A stretch of 51,077 nucleotides of DNA from Cognataquiflexum nitidum. Lineage in GTDB: Bacteria; Bacteroidota; Bacteroidia; Cytophagales; Cyclobacteriaceae. The DNA lies in NCBI RefSeq assembly GCF_022538055.1, contig NZ_JAKZAM010000036.1, positions 1-51,077 on the forward strand, written 5' to 3'. The position numbers were made by a program, and so were the translations under genes. Under the pieces are notes generated by a model that ran no database searches, was not told the DNA's origin, and worked only from the letters and a program-made list of their open reading frames with translations. Below, piece by piece: positions 1 to 7,512 of this stretch (position 1 is the first letter of the stretch; each line of letters begins with the position of its first letter).

Positions 1-73
1 CGACACCTTGATCAAAAAGTCAGAAAATGTCCTCCAAAACCTCACTCATATAGCTAAATTACAACCTGAGTAG
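1..73 (+). CDS. 3' end of an unidentified protein (partial)
   Basis: An open frame enters from the left edge (frame beginning at base 2) and ends at a TAG at 71-73. The 23 visible residues (DTLIKKSENVLQNLTHIAKL then QPE) are amphipathic and look like the tail of a helical protein. Too little is present to name a family. It points toward the minus-strand ars operon, so the two would be convergent. The call rests only on the open frame and helix-like composition. Confidence 0.35.
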   Translation, partial: DTLIKKSENVLQNLTHIAKLQPE

Positions 74-122
74 TTACTCGGAAAGAAATGAAAATCTAAA
101 AAGTAGATACCCAAATCTCGCT

Positions 123-1151
123 TCAATACTTCCACTTATTCGCCAAAGCCACCAGACTCAGCATCACCGGCACTTCTGTCAGTACGCCGACGACTGTCAC
201 AAGGGCCGCAGGACTTTCTAATCCAAACAAGGCTATTGCCACGGCCACGGCCAACTCGAAAAAATTACTTGCGCCGATCATGGCTGCCGGCGAACAGATG
301 GCATGCGGGAGTTTGAGTTTTCTTCCGCCAAACCAAGCGATGAAAAAGATGAAATATGTCTGAATGATCAGAGGAATGGCAATCAGAACAATGATCAGTG
401 GATTATTCAGAATATTTGGCCCTTGAAAAGCAAACAACAAAACCAAAGTCAAAAGCAATGCAATGATGCTGACAGGTTTTAACTTGGGTAGAAAGACCGT
501 TTTGAACCAATCTTCTCCATATTTTCCTACCAAAATCTTGTTGGTAATGATCCCGGCTACCAATGGAATTACGACAAATATGACTACTGAGGATACCAAA
601 GTCTCATAAGGAATAGTCACATCGGTGATGCCCAATAAGAAACCTACCAAAGGCACAAAGGCCACCAAGATGATCAAGTCATTGACTGAAACTTGTACCA
701 AGGTATAATTGGGATCTCCATCAGTGAGATAAGACCAGACGAAAACCATGGCTGTACAAGGTGCAGCGCCCAACAAAATCGCACCGGCGATATACTCTCC
801 CGCAAGTTCAGGTTCGATAAATGCCGAGAAAATCTGGTCAAAAAAGATCCAGGCAAAGAATGCCATTGTAAATGGTTTGACCAGCCAATTGATGACGACA
901 GTCAGAATCAACCCTTTTGGTGCCTTCCCGACGCCTTTGATACTGCTGAAGTCAATCTGCAACATCATCGGATAGATCATCATCCAGATCAGGATGGCGA
1001 TGGGAATATTGACATTGTAGATTTCCATCCCGCTCAGGGAAGCCATGCTGTCCCCGGCAAAATGACCGATACCAATCCCTGCCAAAATGCAAAGCGCTAC
1101 CCACACACTCAGGTATTTTTCAAAAAAAGCTATTTTCTTAGGTTCAGACAT
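123..1151 (-). CDS. acr3: Acr3-type arsenite efflux permease
   Basis: A 342-residue inner-membrane carrier of the Acr3 family (BASS/ACR3 superfamily), which exports arsenite using the proton gradient. About ten hydrophobic segments span the length. The family signature around the essential cysteine is present (GAAPCTAMVFVW, Cys132), as is the conserved glutamate in the last helix (LTEVP, Glu326). Length is normal for Acr3 and the ATG at 1151 follows a non-coding gap. It is the last gene of the operon arsR-DUF6428-arsC-acr3, so it should be induced when ArsR releases the promoter. Family assignment is secure; specificity for arsenite over antimonite is inferred from context. Confidence 0.94.
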   Translation of the reverse strand: MSEPKKIAFFEKYLSVWVALCILAGIGIGHFAGDSMASLSGMEIYNVNIPIAILIWMMIYPMMLQIDFSSIKGVGKAPKGLILTVVINWLVKPFTMAFFAWIFFDQIFSAFIEPELAGEYIAGAILLGAAPCTAMVFVWSYLTDGDPNYTLVQVSVNDLIILVAFVPLVGFLLGITDVTIPYETLVSSVVIFVVIPLVAGIITNKILVGKYGEDWFKTVFLPKLKPVSIIALLLTLVLLFAFQGPNILNNPLIIVLIAIPLIIQTYFIFFIAWFGGRKLKLPHAICSPAAMIGASNFFELAVAVAIALFGLESPAALVTVVGVLTEVPVMLSLVALANKWKY

Positions 1152-1182
1152 TTTTAGATTGATTTATAATACAGTAGGTATT

Positions 1183-1282
1183 GAGGCTGATATTGGTAGA
1201 TATTTGCTGCGCGATATTATTGGATATTGGTTTGGAACATCATAGCAATATCCACAAATATCCAATATCAATTAATATCAAT
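1183..1282. repeat. ATATC-rich intergenic repeat cluster
   Basis: The gap between acr3 and arsC is filled with variants of ATATCCA, ATATTGG and ATATCAA in both orientations. Similar clusters appear at about 13411-13440, 14480-14530 and 28209-28322, always in gaps beside gene ends. It is self-complementary and AT-rich, with no open frame. Function unknown. Confidence 0.6.
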
Positions 1283-1286
1283 CCTT

Positions 1287-1901
1287 TTAGGCTTTAGATA
1301 TTCTAGAGAAAACATAAAACATCTCCGAAGCTATCTGCAGACTGCGCTCATCATAGCGATCTGCTTCTTCAGAAGTTCCATCAAAGGCCTTTGGATCTTC
1401 GTACCTCACCGGAATCCTGGCTTCAGCACCCGGGATAAAGGGACAGTTTTCATCCGCATGCGAGCAGGTCATCACGGCTGCAAATCCTTTGGGAGCATTG
1501 GCAGAATCATCATAGAGTTTGGAGAAACAGATTATCGGATCCGCATCATCAGAATAGAAGACAAAGTATTTTGGGTTTCCAACACCTTTTTGGGTGACCT
1601 TGAAGCCTGATCTTTTGCTGGAGGCTACCGCCCTTTCGTTGAAAGCAGTGACTTCCACTCCACCCGAAAATGAATTGATTTCAATACCATAGTAGGCAGC
1701 AACTGTCTTTGCCCAAATCTGGGAAAATTGACTCCGTCGGGAATTATGCGTGCAGATAAAGTTCAGGTTTACGGGTTGGTCTGTATCGACTTTCTTTTGG
1801 ATATAGGCGATAAAATCCTGCAGGATGGGAATCCGGTCCTGGGGTATTTCAAGGCTTTTGGCCTTTTCAATTGTGGCTTGGAGGGTTGGGTATAAGTTCA
1901 T
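1287..1901 (-). CDS. arsC: Arsenate reductase, LMW phosphatase type (thioredoxin-coupled)
   Basis: A 204-residue cytosolic enzyme with the low-molecular-weight tyrosine phosphatase fold that reduces arsenate to arsenite. The P-loop is CTHNSRRSQ with nucleophile Cys50. Two further cysteines, Cys146 and Cys153 (CSHADENCP), sit where the thioredoxin-coupled ArsC family keeps its redox relay pair. An N-terminal helical extension of about 45 residues precedes the P-loop, as is usual in Bacteroidota members. It lies between DUF6428 and acr3, so product arsenite can go directly to the exporter. The alternative, a plain protein tyrosine phosphatase, is less likely given the cysteine triad and the operon. 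Confidence 0.9.
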   Translation of the reverse strand: MNLYPTLQATIEKAKSLEIPQDRIPILQDFIAYIQKKVDTDQPVNLNFICTHNSRRSQFSQIWAKTVAAYYGIEINSFSGGVEVTAFNERAVASSKRSGFKVTQKGVGNPKYFVFYSDDADPIICFSKLYDDSANAPKGFAAVMTCSHADENCPFIPGAEARIPVRYEDPKAFDGTSEEADRYDERSLQIASEMFYVFSRISKA

Positions 1902-1917
1902 GGCCGTTGGAGGATTA

Positions 1918-1951
1918 AACCTTTGAGGTTTTTTTTGAACCTCGAAGGTTT
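1918..1951. repeat. ars hairpin repeat 1 (CCTTYGAGGT family)
   Basis: AAACCTTTGAGGTT (1918-1931) faces AACCTCGAAGGTTT (1938-1951), giving a 14-bp stem with one mismatch and a T-rich loop, just upstream of arsC. It is the first of four relatives that occupy the gaps of this operon (others at 2051-2079, 2699-2724 and 2752-2776). Confidence 0.75.
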
Positions 1952-2050
1952 AAATTAAATCTATCAAACTTGAGCTTTTCAATTTCTATTTCTTTTGGAC
2001 CATTGGTTTGCAATGGTTAATTATTTTGGATCAAAAATCCATTTTAAAAG

Positions 2051-2079
2051 ACCTTCGAGGTCTTTGAGACCTCAAAGGT
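2051..2079. repeat. ars hairpin repeat 2, overlapping the DUF6428 gene end
   Basis: ACCTTCGAGGTCT (2051-2063) pairs with AGACCTCAAAGGT (2067-2079). On the minus strand the hairpin lies 4 nt past the DUF6428 stop and is followed by CTTTTAAAA, so it could act as a weak terminator or as an RNA-stability element between DUF6428 and arsC. Confidence 0.7.
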
Positions 2080-2082
2080 TTT

Positions 2083-2625
2083 TTAGCAGCATCCCGATCC
2101 TGGTTCACAGCTATTAGCAGTCTGAAGAGAGGCTAGTGAAACCCTGATTTTTGGTTTTTCGGAAACCGGACCACAACAGGCAGCAGCTTTTTCTTCGGGA
2201 GTGGTCGCCCTGTCTTTGGCTTTGCAGGTTGTTTGGTCAGCAGTCAGCTGCACAATCAGGCTGTTTCCGGCTTCTTTGATATTATGCACCGGAAGCACAG
2301 CTGTAGGGAAGGAACCGTTTCCATATTCAAATTTGATCTCCCTATCCTGAAAAGTCGGTCTGACTTTTTGGACTACGTCGAAAATCTTCAGGGCTTTGCT
2401 GGTATCGACAGCATGGTCCGGTTCAGGGATTTCATTTTCCCAAAGTTGGATGTGGACTTCGTTCCACTCGTTGCGGATTCCGCCGCAGTCCACCGTGTCG
2501 TAGGAGACATTTTTGATTTCGGTGATGTGGTAGTCGGTGCGGACATATTGGCCTGCCTGGTATTCGAAGAAAAGGGACTTCTCAGGGTTATCTCTGAGGA
2601 TTTGGGTAAATTCTGATGTTTTCAT
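2083..2625 (-). CDS. DUF6428 family protein of the ars operon
   Basis: A protein of 180 residues counted from the ATG at 2625. The upstream in-frame ATG at 2640 lies in repeat-like DNA (CGCAAAGACGC words) and is a less likely start. I recognise it as DUF6428, a Bacteroidota family found with arsenic genes; no enzymatic role is known to me. The body is a mixed alpha/beta domain. The C-terminal part is cysteine-rich: a TTCKAK motif, an ACC pair, and a tail ending CEPGSGCC. The vicinal cysteines could bind As(III) or Sb(III); this is inference from the residues and operon. It sits between arsR and arsC on the same strand. Confidence 0.75.
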   Translation of the reverse strand: MKTSEFTQILRDNPEKSLFFEYQAGQYVRTDYHITEIKNVSYDTVDCGGIRNEWNEVHIQLWENEIPEPDHAVDTSKALKIFDVVQKVRPTFQDREIKFEYGNGSFPTAVLPVHNIKEAGNSLIVQLTADQTTCKAKDRATTPEEKAAACCGPVSEKPKIRVSLASLQTANSCEPGSGCC

Positions 2626-2635
2626 AGTCGTATCT

Positions 2636-2656
2636 CGCAAAGACGCTAAGGCGCCA
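2636..2656. repeat. CGCAAAGACGC-type intergenic repeat
   Basis: A short run of the words CGCAAAG, ACGCTAAG and GCGCC with 9-10 nt spacing lies immediately upstream of the DUF6428 start. It resembles widespread short dispersed repeats and supports the shorter start at 2625. Confidence 0.4.
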
Positions 2657-2698
2657 AATTTTAGAATTTTATTGAATGTTTGATTATAAAAGGGTATC

Positions 2699-2776
2699 CT
2701 TTGAGGTCTTTTCGACCTCGAAGGTTTTAAATATTTAATTAGAGCTTAATTCTTCGAGGTTTCAAAAACCTCAAAG
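2699..2776. repeat. ars hairpin repeats 3 and 4
   Basis: Two hairpins stand in the gap between arsR and DUF6428. One is CCTTTGAGGTC (2699-2709) with GACCTCGAAGG (2714-2724); the other is CTTCGAGGTTT (2752-2762) with AAACCTCAAAG (2766-2776), 2 nt from the arsR stop. Both share the CCTTYGAGGT core with repeats 1 and 2. Confidence 0.72.
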
Positions 2777-2778
2777 GA

Positions 2779-3108
2779 TTAGCAGCAACCCGGTATTTTT
2801 GGAAAACCTGAAAATAGGGTTTCAAACAGATGTTGGATTTCTGACCAACGGATCGGATCGATGCAGTAATTGACTGAAACGCCCTCAATGCTTCCTTTGA
2901 TGATTCCTGTTTCTTTCAGTTCACGGAGATGCTGTGAAATTGTCGCCTGTGCCAAACCCAATTCCTGAACCAAGTCCCCGTTGATGCAGGTATTGGACTG
3001 GATGAGGTATTGGAGGATTGCGATCCTTGCCGGATGGGCCAGCACTTTAGCGACTCTGGCCAGTTCGTTTTGCTGTTCGGTGAATAAATCTGATTTAGTG
3101 ACACCCAT
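2779..3108 (-). CDS. arsR: ArsR-family metalloregulator
   Basis: A 109-residue winged-helix repressor of the ArsR/SmtB family that should bind the operon promoter and release it on As(III)/Sb(III). The helix-turn-helix is clear (LVQELGLAQATISQHLRELKETG, residues about 46-68). Candidate metal ligands are Cys41 (NTCING), Cys82 (NYCIDP) and a terminal Cys108-Cys109 pair (IPGCC). Many Bacteroidota relatives have CICGD where this one has CINGD, so the sensing site may differ. It is first in the ars operon; four 11-bp direct repeats lie just upstream. Confidence 0.93.
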   Translation of the reverse strand: MGVTKSDLFTEQQNELARVAKVLAHPARIAILQYLIQSNTCINGDLVQELGLAQATISQHLRELKETGIIKGSIEGVSVNYCIDPIRWSEIQHLFETLFSGFPKIPGCC

Positions 3109-3151
3109 TTTTTAGAGTTTTAGCGGCGAGAGATGATACTATTTAGAAATA

Positions 3152-3195
3152 GATTGAAATACGATTGAAATATGGTTGAAATAAAATTGAAATAT
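3152..3195. promoter_or_regulatory. Four 11-bp direct repeats upstream of arsR
   Basis: Four consecutive 11-nt units share the core TTGAAATA: GATTGAAATAC, GATTGAAATAT, GGTTGAAATAA and AATTGAAATAT, starting 44 nt upstream of the arsR ATG. Spacing of one helical turn puts the cores on one DNA face, as in tandem regulator sites. It could equally be a curved AT-rich upstream element; binding is not shown. Confidence 0.5.
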
Positions 3196-3290
3196 TAGGT
3201 TAAATCTCTCCAAATCAGCACTGATGTGGAAAATTATATCGCCGAAGGCATATATCAACTTATATCGCAACGCCTATAACATTTATATAC

Positions 3291-3306
3291 ATTGCAATAT
3301 TACGAT
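3291..3306. promoter_or_regulatory. Near-palindrome, possible ArsR-type operator
   Basis: ATTGCAATATTACGAT matches its reverse complement at 12 of 16 positions (ATYGYAATATTRCRAT). It lies in the divergent gap between arsR and the DinB-like gene, about 50 nt before the latter's ATG. Symmetric AT-rich sites of this size are typical of ArsR-family operators; assignment to this ArsR is inference. Confidence 0.35.
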
Positions 3307-3354
3307 GATTAGATTTCCAATCCAAAGTTCTGGTCAAATTTGTTACCTTGGGAT

Positions 3355-3792
3355 ATGAAAGAATTCATTCAACTTTGGAAAGAAGGCCGCACCCGGCTTA
3401 CCAATCAGCTGGGCAATATCAGGCAGGAAGATTTATCCAAAAGACTCGGAGACAGCCCAAATTCTGCCGGCTTCCTTATCCGACATATGGCTGAGGTGGA
3501 ATTGCTTTTTGCCAAAAATGTCTTTGGAAACATGGAAGTCAAGGTAGATGCCAAAACACTCAAAGCCGGAAGAGATACAGGAGAATGGATGGATTTGGAA
3601 GCATTGTTGGAATTGACTGAGGATGCCGGAAGACAATTGGAAATAGCCATTGCAAGCCAGGAAGACTGGGAGGCTGTCATAGAAACCAAGAAATTTGGAA
3701 AAAAGACCAAAGCAGAGTCCTTGGGCAGAATCACCACACATACCGCTTATCATGCCGGGCAGTTGGCTGTTTTGTTAAAGTATGGCAAATAG
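3355..3792 (+). CDS. DinB-like four-helix metalloprotein
   Basis: A 145-residue protein of the DinB/DUF664-like fold, a four-helix bundle with a histidine triad that binds a divalent metal; members include thiol-dependent S-transferases and many proteins of unknown role. The triad is visible as His44 (RHMAE), His129 and His133 (HTAYHAGQ). I chose ATG 3355 over an in-frame TTG at 3340, because the extra residues (MLPWD) add nothing to the fold. It stands alone, divergent from arsR. Substrate unknown; an S-transferase using bacillithiol is possible because a YtxJ homologue occurs at 28.4 kb, but unproven. Confidence 0.8.
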   Translation: MKEFIQLWKEGRTRLTNQLGNIRQEDLSKRLGDSPNSAGFLIRHMAEVELLFAKNVFGNMEVKVDAKTLKAGRDTGEWMDLEALLELTEDAGRQLEIAIASQEDWEAVIETKKFGKKTKAESLGRITTHTAYHAGQLAVLLKYGK

Positions 3793-3872
3793 TTAAAAAA
3801 TTGATTGGGATTTTCTTTGATACGGTGTCATTGAAAATGTTAACTAAGTGCCGTTATAATCTTTAGATAAAA

Positions 3873-3903
3873 TTGCAACTTTATTTCATATTGATAATCT
3901 TTG
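3873..3903 (+). promoter_or_regulatory. Candidate Bacteroidota promoter for the 4-7.4 kb operon
   Basis: TTG at 3873-3875, 19 nt of spacer, then TAATCTTTG at 3895-3903, close to the Bacteroidota -33/-7 pattern but with one extra base between TA and TTTG. Transcription would begin near 3910, leaving a leader of over 100 nt before the first gene. Confidence 0.4.
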
Positions 3904-4027
3904 CATCCGCTCATAGAATACCAGCATTGAAATTTTGACGTGACCAATAAACTGATCTGCCGTTGTTTGGAAATCTATTTAAACAAAAAAAAGAATAATC
4001 AGTTCCAAATGCTTAACCTTTAACAAT

Positions 4028-4402
4028 TTGAAAAGCATAATTTCAAATATTCGAAAAATAGGATTTGGCATATTCATGCTGATCTATTTTTTGTCGCTTT
4101 TCAACAGTATTTTTTTCACACATTCTCATTGGTACGATGGCCAACTGATTGCACTGCACGCTCACCCATACAGTTTTGATTATGAAAGAGATGGCAACAA
4201 AAAGAGGGACACCCATTCACAAGAAGAATACGAGCTTTATGACCTAATATACAACTCACCATTACTGGAATTAGAGTTTTTTCATTTAGATATAAATCCT
4301 TTTTATGGTGAATCCAGTGATATTCTTTATTACGTTTTTATTTCTTTCGAAAGTAGAACCAAACCCTTACATTCTGGAAGGGGCCCACCAATTACAATTT
4401 AA
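4028..4402 (+). CDS. Small His-containing membrane-anchored protein
   Basis: A protein of 124 residues whose only upstream start in frame is TTG 4028; an internal ATG at 4077 would cut into the membrane segment. Residues about 8-32 form one hydrophobic anchor, followed directly by THSHW and then LHAHPY, with further His residues (DTHSQ, FFHLD, PLHSG). The C-terminus is RGPPITI, recalling the RAPP-type endings of small proteins found beside metal TonB receptors (for example DUF2946), though I cannot assign it to that family. The next gene is a TonB receptor on the same strand. A role in periplasmic metal handling is inference. The protein itself is unrecognised. Confidence 0.6.
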   Translation: MKSIISNIRKIGFGIFMLIYFLSLFNSIFFTHSHWYDGQLIALHAHPYSFDYERDGNKKRDTHSQEEYELYDLIYNSPLLELEFFHLDINPFYGESSDILYYVFISFESRTKPLHSGRGPPITI

Positions 4403-4548
4403 CTTTTATAATACCTCAATATTTCTGTTAGCCTGGAAATCATTGTTCTATTACCTAAGTCATCATTATGACTACTCTCTTTAATTTATCATTAATGACT
4501 ATCTCTTGGGTACAAAACCTCAAGGATGGCATTTCAATTAAGACAAAT

Positions 4549-6912
4549 ATGAAAAAATACATACTATTTATATACATCCTTTTTCTTGTATGGAGTCCTT
4601 CGATGGCACAACAAGTAGGTAAAATTCAGGGGCTTTTGACAAGTGTAGACGGTCCCCTTGTACAGGCAACAATTATGGTTCAGAATACCGGGTTTGGTGC
4701 AGTTTCTGATTTTGATGGGAAATTTAGCATCACAGATATTCCGGTCGGAAATTATAAGTTACAGATTAGGGCAGTAGGTTTTGCCACTACAGTTTTGGAT
4801 GTCACGGTCGAAGCCGGTAAAACCACAGAGCTCAGCAAGGAAATCAATGAGGACAGAATTGGTCTCAACGAGGTGGTGGTCAGCAGTAGCCGATACGAAC
4901 TCAACAGAGAAGATGCGCCAAGCATAGTTTCTGTCATAGGATCCAAAATCTTGAATGCAACCCAGTCTGTTTCTATGGTCGAGGGTTTGAGTTTCCAGCC
5001 GGGGATCAGGGTAGAGGCCAATTGTCAAAACTGTGGATTTACACAACTAAGGATGAATGGCCTCGAAGGTCCTTATTCTCAGATTTTGGTCAACAGCAGA
5101 CCCATTTTCAGTACTTTGACCGGAGTATATGGTCTGGAAATGATCCCTGCCAATATGATTGAGCGTGTGGAGGTTGTAAGAAGTGGGGGTTCTGCGCTTT
5201 TTGGTTCCAATGCCATTGCCGGAACAGTGAATATTATCACCAAAGAACCTGTAGAAAACTCTTGGCAAATAGGGTCTAATTTTGGACTATTAAGAGGAGG
5301 GATTCCGGACAACACACTTAATTTCAATGGTTCTACAGTAAGCGAAGACCTCAATAGCGGGGTGACCTTTTATGGCATGAAAAGAGACAGGGGAGGATTT
5401 GATGCAGACGGCGATGGATTTACCGAAATTGTCCAGTTAAACAACCTCACTTTTGGGGCAAAGGCTTTTTACAAACCTACAGAGCTCAGCAAATTGACTT
5501 TGGATGTCAATGCCATTGATGAATTTCGAAGGGGTGGAGATCAATTGGAATTACCCCCGCATTTTACAGATATCGCGGAGCAATTGGACCATAATATCAT
5601 CAACGTAGGCTTGACTTATGACCAGTTTAGCACTGACCGCAGAACAAAAGTATCTACTTATGGTAGTTTGCTTTCAGTGACAAGAAGGAGTTTTTATGGC
5701 GGACTTGGAGGTGGACGAACATTGGAAGATAGTGTTTTAGCTGCCAGTGCCTACGGATTGACAAATGATTTTGCGGGAGTTTTGGGAACCCAATTTACCC
5801 ATAACTTTACGGGAAGGAATGTTTTTGTAGGAGGAATAGAATATCAGGGTAATTCTGTAAAGGATGAAATTGCCGGTTATGAAAAATTAATTGATCAACA
5901 AGTCAATTCGATAGGTTTTTACGGACAATTTGAATGGAAAGCTGCGGAAAAATTGACGCTCTTCATGGGAACCCGATATGATGTTGTCAATGTGGACGGT
6001 GTCTATGAAATCGGTAATATAAACAGGGCTGTTGATTTCAATAATGGAGTATTGAGTCCAAGATTCACCGTATTATACGAACTGATGCCAGGGGCACAGT
6101 TGAGAGGTGGCTATGCAAGAGGTTTTAGGGCACCTCAGGCCTTTGATGAAGACCTCCATATTTCGTCGGTTGGAGGTGAACAAAGATTTGTTATCCTAGC
6201 CAATGACCTGGAAATGGAAACATCCGATGCCATTACAGCATCGCTAAACTTTGGAAAAAATACAGGGATTGTTCAAAATAACTTCTTAATTGAAGGTTTT
6301 TATACCAAACTAAATAATCAATTTCAGAGAGTTAATTTGGGACAACAAGAAAACGGTTCATTTCTGGAAGAAACCAGAAATGGCAGCGGAGCGACTGTTT
6401 CGGGGGTAAACTTTGAATACTCAATATCCCCTTCCCGATATTTTTCTTTCCAGACAGGAGGTACGCTTCAAAGGGCACTATATGACGAGGATGAAGTGCT
6501 TTTCGAACCGGAAGAAGGTTCGACTGAATTTCCGGCAATCACAGTTTCTGAATTTATTAGAACACCAAATTTGCACGGCTTTCTTGCCGCCAATTGGACA
6601 CCAAACAAGAAATTTACCTTGGACTTGACTGGGGTATATACAGGGTCAATGGTTGCACCATTAGTGGTAAATGAGGAGGCCTTTATTGAATTGATCGATA
6701 CTCCTTCTTTCTTAGACGCCAACTTAAGATTGGCATACAGGTGGCAATTGAAAAATAAATTCAACATTGAATTGAGTGGAGGTGTACAAAATATGTTTGA
6801 CAGTTTTCAAAGAGATTTTAGTACCGGTGCCACCAGGGATTCCGATTTTGTGTTTGGGCCTATGAGACCAAGAACCTTTTTCATGGGAGTAAAAATCGGT
6901 AACTTCCTATAA
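4549..6912 (+). CDS. TonB-dependent receptor, metal/siderophore or vitamin type
   Basis: An outer-membrane receptor of 787 residues from ATG 4549, where a signal peptide begins (MKKYILFIYILF...SMAQQ); the longer frame from 4468 adds 27 residues before it. Order: signal 1-20, CarboxypepD_reg-like domain about 24-110, plug about 115-235, 22-strand barrel to the C-terminus. The plug carries CQNC (Cys159, Cys162) followed by GFTQLRMNGLEGP and the usual IERVEVVRSGGSALFGSNAIAGTVNI-type end in pieces. The size and the absence of a SusD neighbour argue against a SusC-type glycan receptor. It is followed by a thioredoxin-like gene overlapping by one base. The ligand is not identifiable; a metal or metal complex is most likely. 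Confidence 0.88.
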   Translation: MKKYILFIYILFLVWSPSMAQQVGKIQGLLTSVDGPLVQATIMVQNTGFGAVSDFDGKFSITDIPVGNYKLQIRAVGFATTVLDVTVEAGKTTELSKEINEDRIGLNEVVVSSSRYELNREDAPSIVSVIGSKILNATQSVSMVEGLSFQPGIRVEANCQNCGFTQLRMNGLEGPYSQILVNSRPIFSTLTGVYGLEMIPANMIERVEVVRSGGSALFGSNAIAGTVNIITKEPVENSWQIGSNFGLLRGGIPDNTLNFNGSTVSEDLNSGVTFYGMKRDRGGFDADGDGFTEIVQLNNLTFGAKAFYKPTELSKLTLDVNAIDEFRRGGDQLELPPHFTDIAEQLDHNIINVGLTYDQFSTDRRTKVSTYGSLLSVTRRSFYGGLGGGRTLEDSVLAASAYGLTNDFAGVLGTQFTHNFTGRNVFVGGIEYQGNSVKDEIAGYEKLIDQQVNSIGFYGQFEWKAAEKLTLFMGTRYDVVNVDGVYEIGNINRAVDFNNGVLSPRFTVLYELMPGAQLRGGYARGFRAPQAFDEDLHISSVGGEQRFVILANDLEMETSDAITASLNFGKNTGIVQNNFLIEGFYTKLNNQFQRVNLGQQENGSFLEETRNGSGATVSGVNFEYSISPSRYFSFQTGGTLQRALYDEDEVLFEPEEGSTEFPAITVSEFIRTPNLHGFLAANWTPNKKFTLDLTGVYTGSMVAPLVVNEEAFIELIDTPSFLDANLRLAYRWQLKNKFNIELSGGVQNMFDSFQRDFSTGATRDSDFVFGPMRPRTFFMGVKIGNFL

Positions 6913-7388
6913 TGAGGGCTATTCCTATCATTTTCATATTGATTTTCCTGAGCAGGTATTCTCCTGCTCAGGAAAAATCTATGGATTTTTGGCTGGATTT
7001 CGAGCAGTTGGAAGATTCTTTGAGGGTCAATCCAAAACCTATTTTTCTATATTTCCATACAGATTGGTGTACCTACTGCCGAAAAATGGAAGTTGAGGTT
7101 TTTACCAAGGCATTTATTGTCTCTGAATTGTCCCAAAACTATTATGCTGTAAAATTCAATGCAGAATACCCGGATAATATAGCCTTTGATGGCAAAGTAT
7201 TTTCCAATAATCAACTTAAAATTTCCAGAACCCCACTCCATGATTTGGCCATTTTGTTCAATGGTCAAAATAACCCATTTGCCCCTCCTCTTATGTTGCT
7301 AATGGACGAAAATTTTTTGGTGAAAAAGCGGGTCAATTCCTACCTAGATTCCAAGACTCTCAGGAGTATACTCGTTTCTGATTTATAG
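6912..7388 (+). CDS. Secreted thioredoxin-fold protein
   Basis: A 158-residue protein with a signal peptide (MRAIPIIFILIFLSRYSPAQ) and a thioredoxin-fold domain whose active site is DWCTYCRKME (Cys53, Cys56). The cis-proline region is visible as SRTPLHDLAIL. Its ATG shares a base with the receptor stop codon (TAATG), which implies translational coupling. It belongs to the periplasmic thioredoxin/DsbD-gamma-like group (thioredoxin_7-like). Likely role: keeping cysteines of a periplasmic or outer-membrane partner reduced; the CQNC pair in the receptor plug is an obvious candidate, by inference. Confidence 0.83.
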   Translation: MRAIPIIFILIFLSRYSPAQEKSMDFWLDFEQLEDSLRVNPKPIFLYFHTDWCTYCRKMEVEVFTKAFIVSELSQNYYAVKFNAEYPDNIAFDGKVFSNNQLKISRTPLHDLAILFNGQNNPFAPPLMLLMDENFLVKKRVNSYLDSKTLRSILVSDL

Positions 7389-7512
7389 TTTTTTCCTATC
7401 AATATCAATGTACATTTCTCTGTCCGAATACCTCTTTTATTAGAAATCAAGGAAATGGAGGTGGTATTTGGGGTTATTTTTCTAAATTGATCAAAACATT
7501 AAACTCCCCGCT

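Noticed and set aside
1227..1610. 127-residue plus-strand open frame across arsC
   Set aside because: Antisense shadow of arsC; no coding pattern, while the minus-strand frame has the full arsenate reductase motifs.
4468..4548. N-terminal extension of the TonB receptor
   Set aside because: It would place 27 residues before a clear signal peptide that starts at 4549.
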